From G964020055 sp964020055 (GTDB lineage: Bacteria; Pseudomonadota; Alphaproteobacteria; WRAU01; Hepatincolaceae): a DNA stretch of 64,000 nt. Under the pieces are notes generated by a model. The model had not been told where the DNA came from. It ran no database searches and saw nothing but the letters and a program-made list of their open reading frames with translations. Positions 56,322 to 64,000 of the stretch are shown piece after piece. The position numbers were made by a program, and so were the translations under genes. Every line of letters begins with the position of its first letter. Within the stretch, counting starts at the first letter, position 1. The DNA lies in the NCBI GenBank assembly GCA_964020055.1, contig OZ026533.1:1041046-1105045 (forward strand), read 5' to 3'.

Positions 56322-57425
56322 TTATAAACCTTCTTTATATATTAAAAGTGTGATAGCAAATAATAAAGCTAATATTTTCGCAATTAATACGGCGATAATA
56401 GGATATAAGACACCATTATTTCCAAATGTATTAAATATATTGATGAATATAAATAATAAAAAACCACATAATATCATATAAATAATATTTAATAATTCTC
56501 CCTTTTTTCTATTATTAGCTGTTGCAAATGCAACACTTAAAAATAACATTATAAGAAGTAATATTGGAATAGTTAATGTATTATAAAAGTAAACTTGATA
56601 TACATAACTATCTAAATTTACTAAATTTAAATTAGCTATAATGGAAGGCATTTTCCATATTTCTACTCTATCTGGGGATGATAATAAACTCAAAAATTCT
56701 TTTTGTTCCAATTGTATGTTGATATCAAGCTTATCAAATTTATAAGGCAAAGATTGATTGATTTGTTTTATTGTAGCATTTTCGATGGTTAAAATATTAT
56801 TTTGAACTAATCCTGTTTTTGCCTCGATCATTTGTTTAAGTATATTATTATCCATGAATAAGATAGAAATATTATTCATAAAAATGATATTATTATTTTT
56901 TTTAGTTAAGCTATTTGCAAATATTATATATTTTTCAGTTGCAGATATATGACTTATAAGCCATATATTATTTCCTGCAATAGGATAATTTATTGAAGGA
57001 CTATTATCATGATTTTTAGATTGTAAAATTCTATATTTATCTAAAAACATCGAACTTAGAGGGTAAAAAATAAAAACAACTATCACTCCCCATGAAATAG
57101 TAATAATAGATAAAGGTTTTAGTATTTTCCAAATGGATACTCCTAATGATTTTATAACAATTAACTCTTGAGATAGGGCAAGTTTTCTTATAGTATAAAA
57201 AGAAGCAAATAAAAATACAAATGGTGTAATTACAAGGACTATAGACGGGCTGTATAGCAGTGATAAATATACAGTATCGTATACACTAATATTATTATTT
57301 CCTGAATATTTGGATATGTTTTCTCCTAATTTCTCTGTAAAAATCAAAAAAGAGAAAATCAATTGGAATACTAAAATACTTTTTATAAATAATTTTGATA
57401 TTAATATTGTAATAGCTTGAGGCAC
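56322..57425 (-). CDS. lptG: LptG/LptF-family LPS export permease
   Basis: Membrane subunit of the LptB2FG transporter that pulls LPS from the inner membrane toward LptC/A/D. It is 367 residues: three N-terminal membrane segments, a periplasmic beta-rich domain and three C-terminal segments. The KLALSQELIVIKSLGVSIWKIL coupling-helix region is typical of the YjgP/YjgQ family. Position directly before lptD favours LptG. No second permease (lptF) is next to it, unlike the usual lptF-lptG pair, so lptF must lie elsewhere or this could be either subunit. Confidence 0.87.
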   Translation of the reverse strand: MPQAITILISKLFIKSILVFQLIFSFLIFTEKLGENISKYSGNNNISVYDTVYLSLLYSPSIVLVITPFVFLFASFYTIRKLALSQELIVIKSLGVSIWKILKPLSIITISWGVIVVFIFYPLSSMFLDKYRILQSKNHDNSPSINYPIAGNNIWLISHISATEKYIIFANSLTKKNNNIIFMNNISILFMDNNILKQMIEAKTGLVQNNILTIENATIKQINQSLPYKFDKLDINIQLEQKEFLSLLSSPDRVEIWKMPSIIANLNLVNLDSYVYQVYFYNTLTIPILLLIMLFLSVAFATANNRKKGELLNIIYMILCGFLLFIFINIFNTFGNNGVLYPIIAVLIAKILALLFAITLLIYKEGL

Positions 57426-58840
57426 TATATATTTACTACTTTGTTATTATTGAAAATATTGTTTTTGTCCAATGAGGTTTTTAGTAACTTTAATAAGTTC
57501 ATTTGTGTTTTATTACAGTATTGTTCTAAATAATTTTTATTTATTAAGCCTATACCATGTTCTGCAGAAAAAGTTCCTCTCATTTTTATAGCTATTTCTA
57601 CAATTAAATCTTTTATTTCTTTTTCATATGATTTTAGATCGATATTTTTTGAAATTTGATTTGTCTTTAATAGAGAAATATTATAATGTAAATTACCATC
57701 ACCCATATGACCAAATATAATAGGGTACAAGATACAGGGATATTTTTTTTCTAATTTTTCTGATGTTTCTTTAACAAATTTTACTATATTATCTAATGGA
57801 ACAGCAATATCATGTTTTAAACTATAACCAAATATTGTTTGGCTTGACGGAATTTGTTTTCTAACTTCCCAAATTTTATCTTTATAAGACATCAGATATT
57901 CTAATACATTAGCTTGTTGTAAAATATTTTTTATTTTATTTTCTAAATATTGTTCTAATAAGGGGTCGTTATCTAAAAAATCAAAACTTGCTAAAATATT
58001 CCAACAGGTATTTGCAGATAGTGGATAATTTATATTAGGGTAGGCATATTTGACTATACTGACTGAATTATTATTAAATATTTCAAAAGAAGAAATTTGT
58101 TGGTAAAATTTATTATAAAGCATATCGAAAATTTTTTTACATTTTTCGATTTTATCAACCCCAATTATAACATGTAATTGTTTAACAGGTTTAGGGACTA
58201 ATTTCAAAGTAACTGCAGTTAAATAACCTAAAATACCTTCACTTGCAATAAATAAATTTTTTATTTGAGGCCCTATATTTCTTTTTCTTAATATATTCAA
58301 ATCTGAAAAAATTTCACCATTTGGTAAAACTAATTCTAAACCAAGAACTAAATCACCTGCACAGCCATATTTTAAAGCAGATAATCCACCTGCATTTCCG
58401 GCAATATTTCCTCCAATTTTACAATCATGTTCAGATGCTAATGAAAGAGGGAAAAGCAAATTATATTCTGAAAGTGCTTTATGTATGTCAGCTAATACAC
58501 AACCTGCTTGTACAGATATAGTATAATTTTGCGGGTTTATTTCTAAAATATTGTTTAAATTTTTTGAATTGATAATTATACTATTATTATTTGCAACACA
58601 TCCACCTGTTAAACCTGTATTGCCTGATTGGGGGATAATTTTAATATTATACTCATTACATAATTTTACGATATTTGAAATACTTTCAGTAGTTCGCGGA
58701 AAAACAATATAATCTGTATAAGAATTTATTTTTCCTCTAGGCTCTTTTAAATATATAGCTGCTTCTTCAGATGCACCATCTAATATTTCATTTTGGTTTA
58801 AAATACTTGATAGTAAACTTTTCAATTCTTGTTTAATCAT
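57425..58840 (-). CDS. FAD-linked oxidase (D-2-hydroxyacid dehydrogenase, GlcD type)
   Basis: Flavoprotein that oxidises a D-2-hydroxy acid such as D-lactate, glycolate or D-2-hydroxyglutarate; 471 residues. The PCMH-type FAD-binding domain has IIPQSGNTGLTGGCV and EHDCKIGGNIAGNAGG. The C-terminal domain has the substrate region GYSLKHDIAVPL, the metal-site IIFGHMGDGNLHYNI and SAEHGIGL near the end. Closest by feel to D-2-hydroxyglutarate or D-lactate dehydrogenases; the substrate is not certain. It overlaps lptG by one base. Confidence 0.85.
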   Translation of the reverse strand: MIKQELKSLLSSILNQNEILDGASEEAAIYLKEPRGKINSYTDYIVFPRTTESISNIVKLCNEYNIKIIPQSGNTGLTGGCVANNNSIIINSKNLNNILEINPQNYTISVQAGCVLADIHKALSEYNLLFPLSLASEHDCKIGGNIAGNAGGLSALKYGCAGDLVLGLELVLPNGEIFSDLNILRKRNIGPQIKNLFIASEGILGYLTAVTLKLVPKPVKQLHVIIGVDKIEKCKKIFDMLYNKFYQQISSFEIFNNNSVSIVKYAYPNINYPLSANTCWNILASFDFLDNDPLLEQYLENKIKNILQQANVLEYLMSYKDKIWEVRKQIPSSQTIFGYSLKHDIAVPLDNIVKFVKETSEKLEKKYPCILYPIIFGHMGDGNLHYNISLLKTNQISKNIDLKSYEKEIKDLIVEIAIKMRGTFSAEHGIGLINKNYLEQYCNKTQMNLLKLLKTSLDKNNIFNNNKVVNI

Positions 58841-58862
58841 TTTATATATATTATTATGGTAT

Positions 58863-59888
58863 TTATTTATTAATGATATTTGTACTTATTTTTTTTAATT
58901 TATTGTTTATAGCAATGCCTAAACTATCTTCTGGAAAAGGCATAATTGCTATACATTTAATATTAGAATTACGTTCTAAATCCCATAGCATTTCAAATAA
59001 GTTTTGTGCAGCCTCTACGGTATCTCCCGATAATGATAAGTTTTTAACGGGAACATTTTTAGGTATTTTAAAAGGTATTTCTCCAAAAGCTAATAGCGCT
59101 TCATTTTCACGTACTTCATTAGCATTTAAACGTAATTTGGTGTGTTGATATAAAGTATTGTGTTGTTTTTTAGTAAACTCTTCTTCTATTTGAATTTTAT
59201 GAATTATCAGACCTAAGCTTTGAATTTGATTGACACTAACAGTTCCATATCTTAATAAAGTAATATTATTTGGATCTGAAATGTCTAAAATAGTAGATTC
59301 TATACCAAAAGGAGTATTTCCTCCATCTAAAATGGTTATAGGTTCGGTTATATCTTTCAATCCATATGCTACATGTTTGGCAGTAACAGGTGACCAAGCA
59401 TTGCTTATATTGGCAGAAGGAGCTACAGCAGGACCTGCTGCATGTAATAGCTTTTGCGCTATTATGTTATTAGGAACTCTAAATGCTAATTTTTTAGAAT
59501 TAGCATTACAATTTTTAGAAATTTTTGAATTATTTTTCTTGTCTAAAATCAAAGTCAAGGGACCAGGAATATAATATTTTGCTAATATATCAAATACTTC
59601 ATTTGTAATAAAATTTTCTTGTATTTGATGAATACAATGAGGAATATTTATTTTATCTTTAGCATCAATAGATCCAAAATGCACAATTAAGGATTTGCTT
59701 TTTGGTCTTTTTTTTATTTCGTAAATTTTATTTACAGATTCATCAATGAAACAAGAACAACCTAAAGCATATACTGTTTCAGTTGGAGAAGAGACAATGC
59801 CACCTAAGTGCATTAAGTTTGCAGCCTTTTCAATATTTTCTTCTGATGCATCTAATAAAGTGATATTACTGTTTATTTTATCATGCAT
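58863..59888 (-). CDS. Sua5/YwlC-type threonylcarbamoyl-AMP synthase
   Basis: Makes threonylcarbamoyl-AMP, first step of the t6A modification of tRNAs reading ANN codons. It is 341 residues: a YrdC domain with SPTETVYALGC, KRPKSKSLIVHF, KLAFRVPN and PAVAPSANIS, plus a C-terminal Sua5 domain (LALLAFGE-like start near residue 255). This is the long Sua5 form rather than the short TsaC form. It overlaps cysQ by 8 bp. The A/T-rich code makes heavy use of ANN codons, so t6A should matter here. Confidence 0.92.
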   Translation of the reverse strand: MHDKINSNITLLDASEENIEKAANLMHLGGIVSSPTETVYALGCSCFIDESVNKIYEIKKRPKSKSLIVHFGSIDAKDKINIPHCIHQIQENFITNEVFDILAKYYIPGPLTLILDKKNNSKISKNCNANSKKLAFRVPNNIIAQKLLHAAGPAVAPSANISNAWSPVTAKHVAYGLKDITEPITILDGGNTPFGIESTILDISDPNNITLLRYGTVSVNQIQSLGLIIHKIQIEEEFTKKQHNTLYQHTKLRLNANEVRENEALLAFGEIPFKIPKNVPVKNLSLSGDTVEAAQNLFEMLWDLERNSNIKCIAIMPFPEDSLGIAINNKLKKISTNIINK

Positions 59889-60651
59889 TATGTCCCCTCA
59901 TTAATAAACTTGGTGCAAAATAAGGTGCAAGACCATACTGAAAATTTTCGGAACTATCTGTAAACATAACATCGCCACCAGCAGCTATAATTATCGCATG
60001 TCCAGAGGCTATATCCCAGTCACAGGCTTTATTTCTTTTTCTTATGTAATAGTCGGCTTTGCCTTCTGCAATATATGTGAATTTAATGGCAGAAGGTAAT
60101 TTTATATCTTCTGAAATATGGTGTTTTTCTATAAATTCAGATGGAGTTTTCTGTTCTTCAGAAGAAATCATAATAGCATTTTGTTTAGGTATATCTCTAC
60201 ATTTTATTGATGTTTTGTTTCCTTTTACGATTTTAAAGGATCCTTGTTGGTGAATTCCATACCATAAGGTATCAAATTCAGGTGCATATATTATTCCAAA
60301 GACAGGAATGTTATTTACAATGTAAGCTATATTCACACAATAATAAGGATTATTTTCAATTAAAGATTTAGTACTATCTATAGGGTCTATAGACCAAAAA
60401 CTATCATCTTTGCTTACAGAGTATGTGTTGCCGTCTGCTATGTCTTCTTCAGAAATTATTATATCTGTATTTTTTAAATCATTTCTTATGATATTTGTAA
60501 TATGCATGTCTAAAAATTTATCTAAATTTGTAACTTTAGAACCGTCTTTTTTGGTTTCTACTTTTAGCCCTTCTTTTATGTGTTTTTTGCATATATCTTT
60601 GATACCATCCATTTTAGAGAGTAGAATATTGATTTGTGCTTCACTAAGCAT
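59881..60651 (-). CDS. cysQ: 3'(2'),5'-bisphosphate nucleotidase, CysQ-like
   Basis: Lithium-sensitive inositol-monophosphatase-fold enzyme that dephosphorylates PAP, a by-product of sulfate or carrier-protein chemistry. It is 256 residues from the preferred start. Metal-binding sites are EEDIADG, DPIDSTKSLI and CDWDIASGHAIIIAAGG, each typical of the family. I choose ATG 60651 because GGAG lies six bases upstream; an ATG at 60675 would add eight residues with no SD. It is first gene of the long minus-strand run toward coaA. PAP is also released in 4'-phosphopantetheine transfer to acyl carrier protein, which fits the CoA genes downstream. Confidence 0.9.
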   Translation of the reverse strand: MLSEAQINILLSKMDGIKDICKKHIKEGLKVETKKDGSKVTNLDKFLDMHITNIIRNDLKNTDIIISEEDIADGNTYSVSKDDSFWSIDPIDSTKSLIENNPYYCVNIAYIVNNIPVFGIIYAPEFDTLWYGIHQQGSFKIVKGNKTSIKCRDIPKQNAIMISSEEQKTPSEFIEKHHISEDIKLPSAIKFTYIAEGKADYYIRKRNKACDWDIASGHAIIIAAGGDVMFTDSSENFQYGLAPYFAPSLLMRGHNA

Positions 60652-60799
60652 AATTTTCTCCGCAAAAGAATTCATTTAACTGTAATTATTATAGTTTTTT
60701 CAGTCTATAATCTCAACTATATTAATACTATATTTAGATCTCAAATAATGTTATCATCATGAATAAAATTCTATCAGTAATATAAACTTAGGTATAGCT

Positions 60800-62230
60800 A
60801 TGAAAATTAATTACATTTCAAATCCCAAAGAAAGTTCTACAGAGGTTCTTGTTATTGTAGGTTCATCTGAAACTTTAGGAAATTCTGATATAATATCTAA
60901 AGATTTGTTAGTTCAGCATGACTTTAAATTAGATAAAGAATCTTGCATAGAATTCAAATCACATTCGAATTTTAAATCAGTTATTGTGATTAATATAGGT
61001 AAAAATGAGGATATAACAGAATCTCATATATTATCAATAGGTGGAAAGATAGCTGCTAATCTATCAAAAGAAAAAGCGATACAAATCCAAATTTTATTAG
61101 ATAACAAAGAAGTTATTATTCCAAATTTGATACTTGGAATAAAACTTAGAAGTTATGCTTTTGATAAATATATTACAAATGAAGAAGATAAAAAAACAAG
61201 TAAAATAGAAACTATTTCTGTAATATCTGAGAAAGTTGATTTAATAGAAGTTGATGCTTTGTATGAAGGAGTATCTTTAGCAAGAAACTTAGTATCAGAA
61301 CCAGCAAATGTTTTATATCCAGAAACATATAAAAATATTATCAAAGATTTAGAAAAACATGGTATTGAAGTTGAGGTTTTAGATAAAACTAAACTTAGCA
61401 AATTGGAAATGAATGCTTTTTTATCTGTTAGTTTAGGAAGCGATAAAGAACCATATGTAGTTGTAATGAAATACAATGGTGCTAAAGATAAAAATAGCGC
61501 TCCATTAGCTTTTGTTGGAAAAGGTGTTACATTTGATACAGGTGGTTATAGTTTAAAACCTGCTATGTACATGATGGGAATGAATAAAGACATGGGTGGC
61601 TCTGCTGCTGTTGTAGGACTTATCAAGACATTAGCTTTAAGAAAAGCTAATGTAAATGTAGTAGGTGTTGTAGGGTTAGTTGAAAATTGTGTAAATGGAA
61701 GTGCTACAAAACCACAAGATATTATTAAAGCCAAAAACGGGAAAACCATTGAAGTTTTAAATACAGATGCAGAAGGTAGAATGGTTTTAGCAGATATTTT
61801 ATTTTATGCACAAGAACAATTCAAACCTAAAATTATGATAAACCTAGCAACTTTAACAGGCGCAATAATTGCAAGTTTAGGTTGGGAAAGAGCTGGTTTG
61901 TTCTCCAATAACAAAGATTTAATAAAGAAAATAGAAGCTGCAGCAGATAATACAGGAGAACTTGTTTGGAATATGCCTGTTTCTAAAGAATATGCACCTT
62001 ATTTGAAATCTTCATGTGCTGATTTACAAAATATTTCCGTTAAACCTAATCCAGGAAGTATATTTGCTGCAATGTTTTTAAAAGAATTTGTTAATGATGT
62101 ACCTTGGGCTCATTTAGATATTGCAGGAACAGCTACAACTTCGCAAAACTTATCTATTTGCCAGCAAGGTTCAACTGGTTGGGGTGTTAGATTGTTAAAC
62201 AATTTAATAAAATCTCATTATGAAAACTAA
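60800..62230 (+). CDS. pepA: Leucyl aminopeptidase (M17 family)
   Basis: Cytosolic two-metal aminopeptidase releasing N-terminal residues from peptides. It is 476 residues. The catalytic domain has VGKGVTFDTGGYSLKP with the metal-binding Lys and Asp, NKDMGGSAAVVG, and the hallmark NTDAEGRMVLADIL, followed by HLDIAGTA. The N-terminal domain is diverged as usual. It lies upstream of holC, a frequent alphaproteobacterial pairing, and ends in a very stable hairpin. Confidence 0.96.
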   Translation: MKINYISNPKESSTEVLVIVGSSETLGNSDIISKDLLVQHDFKLDKESCIEFKSHSNFKSVIVINIGKNEDITESHILSIGGKIAANLSKEKAIQIQILLDNKEVIIPNLILGIKLRSYAFDKYITNEEDKKTSKIETISVISEKVDLIEVDALYEGVSLARNLVSEPANVLYPETYKNIIKDLEKHGIEVEVLDKTKLSKLEMNAFLSVSLGSDKEPYVVVMKYNGAKDKNSAPLAFVGKGVTFDTGGYSLKPAMYMMGMNKDMGGSAAVVGLIKTLALRKANVNVVGVVGLVENCVNGSATKPQDIIKAKNGKTIEVLNTDAEGRMVLADILFYAQEQFKPKIMINLATLTGAIIASLGWERAGLFSNNKDLIKKIEAAADNTGELVWNMPVSKEYAPYLKSSCADLQNISVKPNPGSIFAAMFLKEFVNDVPWAHLDIAGTATTSQNLSICQQGSTGWGVRLLNNLIKSHYEN

Positions 62231-62234
62231 TATA

Positions 62235-62274
62235 AATATAAATTATAGGTAGGTATCTACCTATAATTTATATT
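62235..62274 (+). terminator. Terminator-like hairpin between pepA and holC
   Basis: Perfect 18-bp stem: 62235-62252 pairs with 62257-62274, loop GTAT, core TAGGTAG/CTACCTA, followed by ATTTTG. It starts five bases after the pepA stop. It could end or attenuate the message before holC. Confidence 0.8.
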
Positions 62275-62292
62275 ATTTTGGATATAGTTTAT

Positions 62293-62784
62293 ATGGATAA
62301 AGTGCAAATTAATTTTTATGGTATTTTATCGGATCAATATATAAGTATATTGGTTCAGTTGTTAGCTAAATCTGTAGCTATAGAGAAGAATATTCTTGTC
62401 ATGGCACCTACTAAGGAAGATATTGATTTTATTGATGATGGTCTATGGCGTAGTGGAACTTTTTGGTTACCACATTGTTATATAGATAATAAATTAAAAG
62501 AACACAATCCTATAATATTATCCACTATTGATGATTACCTTAATTTGTATTCTTCTATATGTAATTCAATGCAATATTTGTTTTTGATTAATCCTAATGC
62601 TTCGGATATTCACAATAGTTTTCGGAAGTTTGAAAAGGTTTTTATTCTTTTTTCAAAGAATCATGATAGAATACTGCTAGATATTCGTACATTATGGAAA
62701 GAATTGTCACACAATAAAAAATACCACTTATCTTTTTATCAACAAAATGTATCCGGTAAGTTCGAATTAAAAACAGATACCTAG
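62293..62784 (+). CDS. holC: DNA polymerase III chi subunit
   Basis: Chi links the clamp loader to single-strand-binding protein. It is 163 residues from ATG 62293; a TTG at 62278 is a less likely start. Family features are VQINFYGI at the start, KNILVMAPTKEDIDFIDDGLWRSGTFWLPHCY (the LW...F.PH motif) and PIILSTIDDYLN. The tail is diverged. The position right after pepA supports the call, since pepA-holC is common in this group. Confidence 0.85.
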   Translation: MDKVQINFYGILSDQYISILVQLLAKSVAIEKNILVMAPTKEDIDFIDDGLWRSGTFWLPHCYIDNKLKEHNPIILSTIDDYLNLYSSICNSMQYLFLINPNASDIHNSFRKFEKVFILFSKNHDRILLDIRTLWKELSHNKKYHLSFYQQNVSGKFELKTDT

Positions 62785-62805
62785 GAATATACTAAATAGG
62801 TTTAT

Positions 62806-63936
62806 ATGAAAAAACAATTTTATGCTTTTATTATCGTGTTTTTGATATTTATATTTACAAGTTTTATTGTAAAAGCTGAGATATTTACTTATGCAACTTC
62901 TGTTTATTATAGGGATACTAATGCAAGTGCAGCTAAGCAAAGTGCTATTTCATTAGGTAGAGTTGTAGCTTTATCTTATGTAATAAAAAAAATCACTTTA
63001 GCTACAGATAATATTCGTATAGAAAAACTTTTAACACCAAAAATTGCACTTTCTTTTAATACAGGGTTACAAATTAGTAATGAACAAATTTCTAAAGGTG
63101 CATATCAAGCTGATATTAGATACCAATTTAGTGAAAAACTGGTAAAAGAATTTTTAAATAAATATAAAATAAAATATGTAACAGATAAATTATCAAATTA
63201 CTTAATAGTTCCAACTTTTGATGCATCTACAATAAAAGATGATAATGTCGCTTTATTTTGGAAAGAAATTTGGCAAAATATCAGTTCTAATGATTATTTA
63301 TCTAATTTTTCATACTATGAACCTATAGATAATAAAGTGTTTACAGATATTAAATATTTGAATAACTTACATAATACATTACAAGTGTCTGATGTATATC
63401 AAGTAAAATTATTCAGAACAGCAAAACATACTTATAAATCTATAGTGTATTCTATTTTTAATAAAACTAACTTTGAAACTAAAGATTTTGATTCTTTAGA
63501 TGATCTGATAGCAGAAATTATTCAAAATATTGAAGATCCAGTAAAACTGCAATATTTGAATAGTTTTTCATCAGTGAAAACTACAAAACTTATCACAGTG
63601 AAATACGGTGATATCAAACAATGGGCTAATTTACATAATATAATATTAAATGCAAACGGTATTGTTTCTACAACTATTATGGAAATAGGGCGTACATATG
63701 TTAAAATGAACATAACATTTAATATTCCTTTGCAAATTATATCTGATAATTTTAACAGACAAGATATTTACTTTGATGATTTAAATTTGATTCTATGTGA
63801 TAAATCATATCAGCTATGCAATAGTGAAATCGATAATAGTAATAACCTTATGAATAATCAAATTGTAGAAAGTGATGTACATCAAAAGCAAGATGTTGAT
63901 GTTTCTAAAACATCAAATAGTGTAAATATTCAATAA
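62806..63936 (+). CDS. DUF2066-like exported protein
   Basis: 376 residues with an N-terminal signal sequence or anchor (residues ~5-24, cut likely after VKA). It resembles DUF2066 family proteins by the AAKQSAISLGRVVALSYVIKK start and by LSNYLIVPTFDASTIKDDNVALFWKEIWQNI. Function of the family is unknown. The last ~40 residues are Asn/Ser/Asp-rich and likely disordered. It lies 21 bp after holC on the same strand, so probably one unit. Confidence 0.72.
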   Translation: MKKQFYAFIIVFLIFIFTSFIVKAEIFTYATSVYYRDTNASAAKQSAISLGRVVALSYVIKKITLATDNIRIEKLLTPKIALSFNTGLQISNEQISKGAYQADIRYQFSEKLVKEFLNKYKIKYVTDKLSNYLIVPTFDASTIKDDNVALFWKEIWQNISSNDYLSNFSYYEPIDNKVFTDIKYLNNLHNTLQVSDVYQVKLFRTAKHTYKSIVYSIFNKTNFETKDFDSLDDLIAEIIQNIEDPVKLQYLNSFSSVKTTKLITVKYGDIKQWANLHNIILNANGIVSTTIMEIGRTYVKMNITFNIPLQIISDNFNRQDIYFDDLNLILCDKSYQLCNSEIDNSNNLMNNQIVESDVHQKQDVDVSKTSNSVNIQ

Positions 63937-64000
63937 GTTAGTAATTATAAATAAAAATACTTTGAGTAATTGATTAATAAATAAATTATTTTAAATTAAT

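Overview
The window is AT-rich (roughly 30% GC by eye), densely coded and uses the standard code. It looks like a chromosome segment of a Gram-negative, probably host-associated alphaproteobacterium with a reduced genome. The evidence is gene order (infC-rpmI-rplT-pheST; yggT-DUF167-folD; lptG-lptD-surA-pdxA-rsmA; pepA-holC), the outer-membrane LPS-export genes lptD and lptG, and many stop/start overlaps. The exact order cannot be settled from sequence alone. I found no rRNA, tRNA or CRISPR array.

Layout. 1-6.1 kb: translation block (3' part of thrS, infC, rpmI, rplT, pheS, pheT). 6.1-10.6 kb: two coupled envelope-polymer transferases on the minus strand, both with substitutions at family-defining catalytic positions. 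10.7-13.7 kb: mtnN and groES-groEL. 13.9-18.35 kb: uvrD, prmA, glmU. 18.4-23.4 kb: a single-chain Type ISP-like restriction-modification enzyme between housekeeping genes. 23.5-30.5 kb: dapB, then a tight asd-lysC-ilvE-like-dapA-dapD-lysA operon for diaminopimelate and lysine. An M20 amidohydrolase converges on it at 30.6-31.7 kb. 31.9-36.2 kb: sodC, an NSS transporter, dgt, rnhB.

36.2-44.0 kb is the accessory region. Three AzgA-like purine permease paralogues are interrupted, between the second and third, by a convergent Type II restriction-modification pair and a decayed IS1595/ISXO2-type transposase. 44.1-47.6 kb: CDF metal exporter, lepA, gmk. 47.7-49.3 kb: yggT-yggU-folD. 60.65-49.26 kb on the minus strand is a near-continuous run: cysQ, a Sua5-type tRNA-modification gene, an FAD-linked oxidase, lptG, lptD, surA, pdxA, rsmA, coaBC, coaA. 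60.8-63.9 kb: pepA, holC and a DUF2066 protein.

Together the genes suggest a cell that makes its own diaminopimelate, UDP-GlcNAc, CoA and LPS-export machinery, and probably imports purine bases and amino acids. It carries two independent restriction systems. The points most worth a second look are the substituted three-module transferase at 7.5-10.6 kb, the purine-permease array with its inserted restriction-modification island, and the aminotransferase inside the lysine operon.
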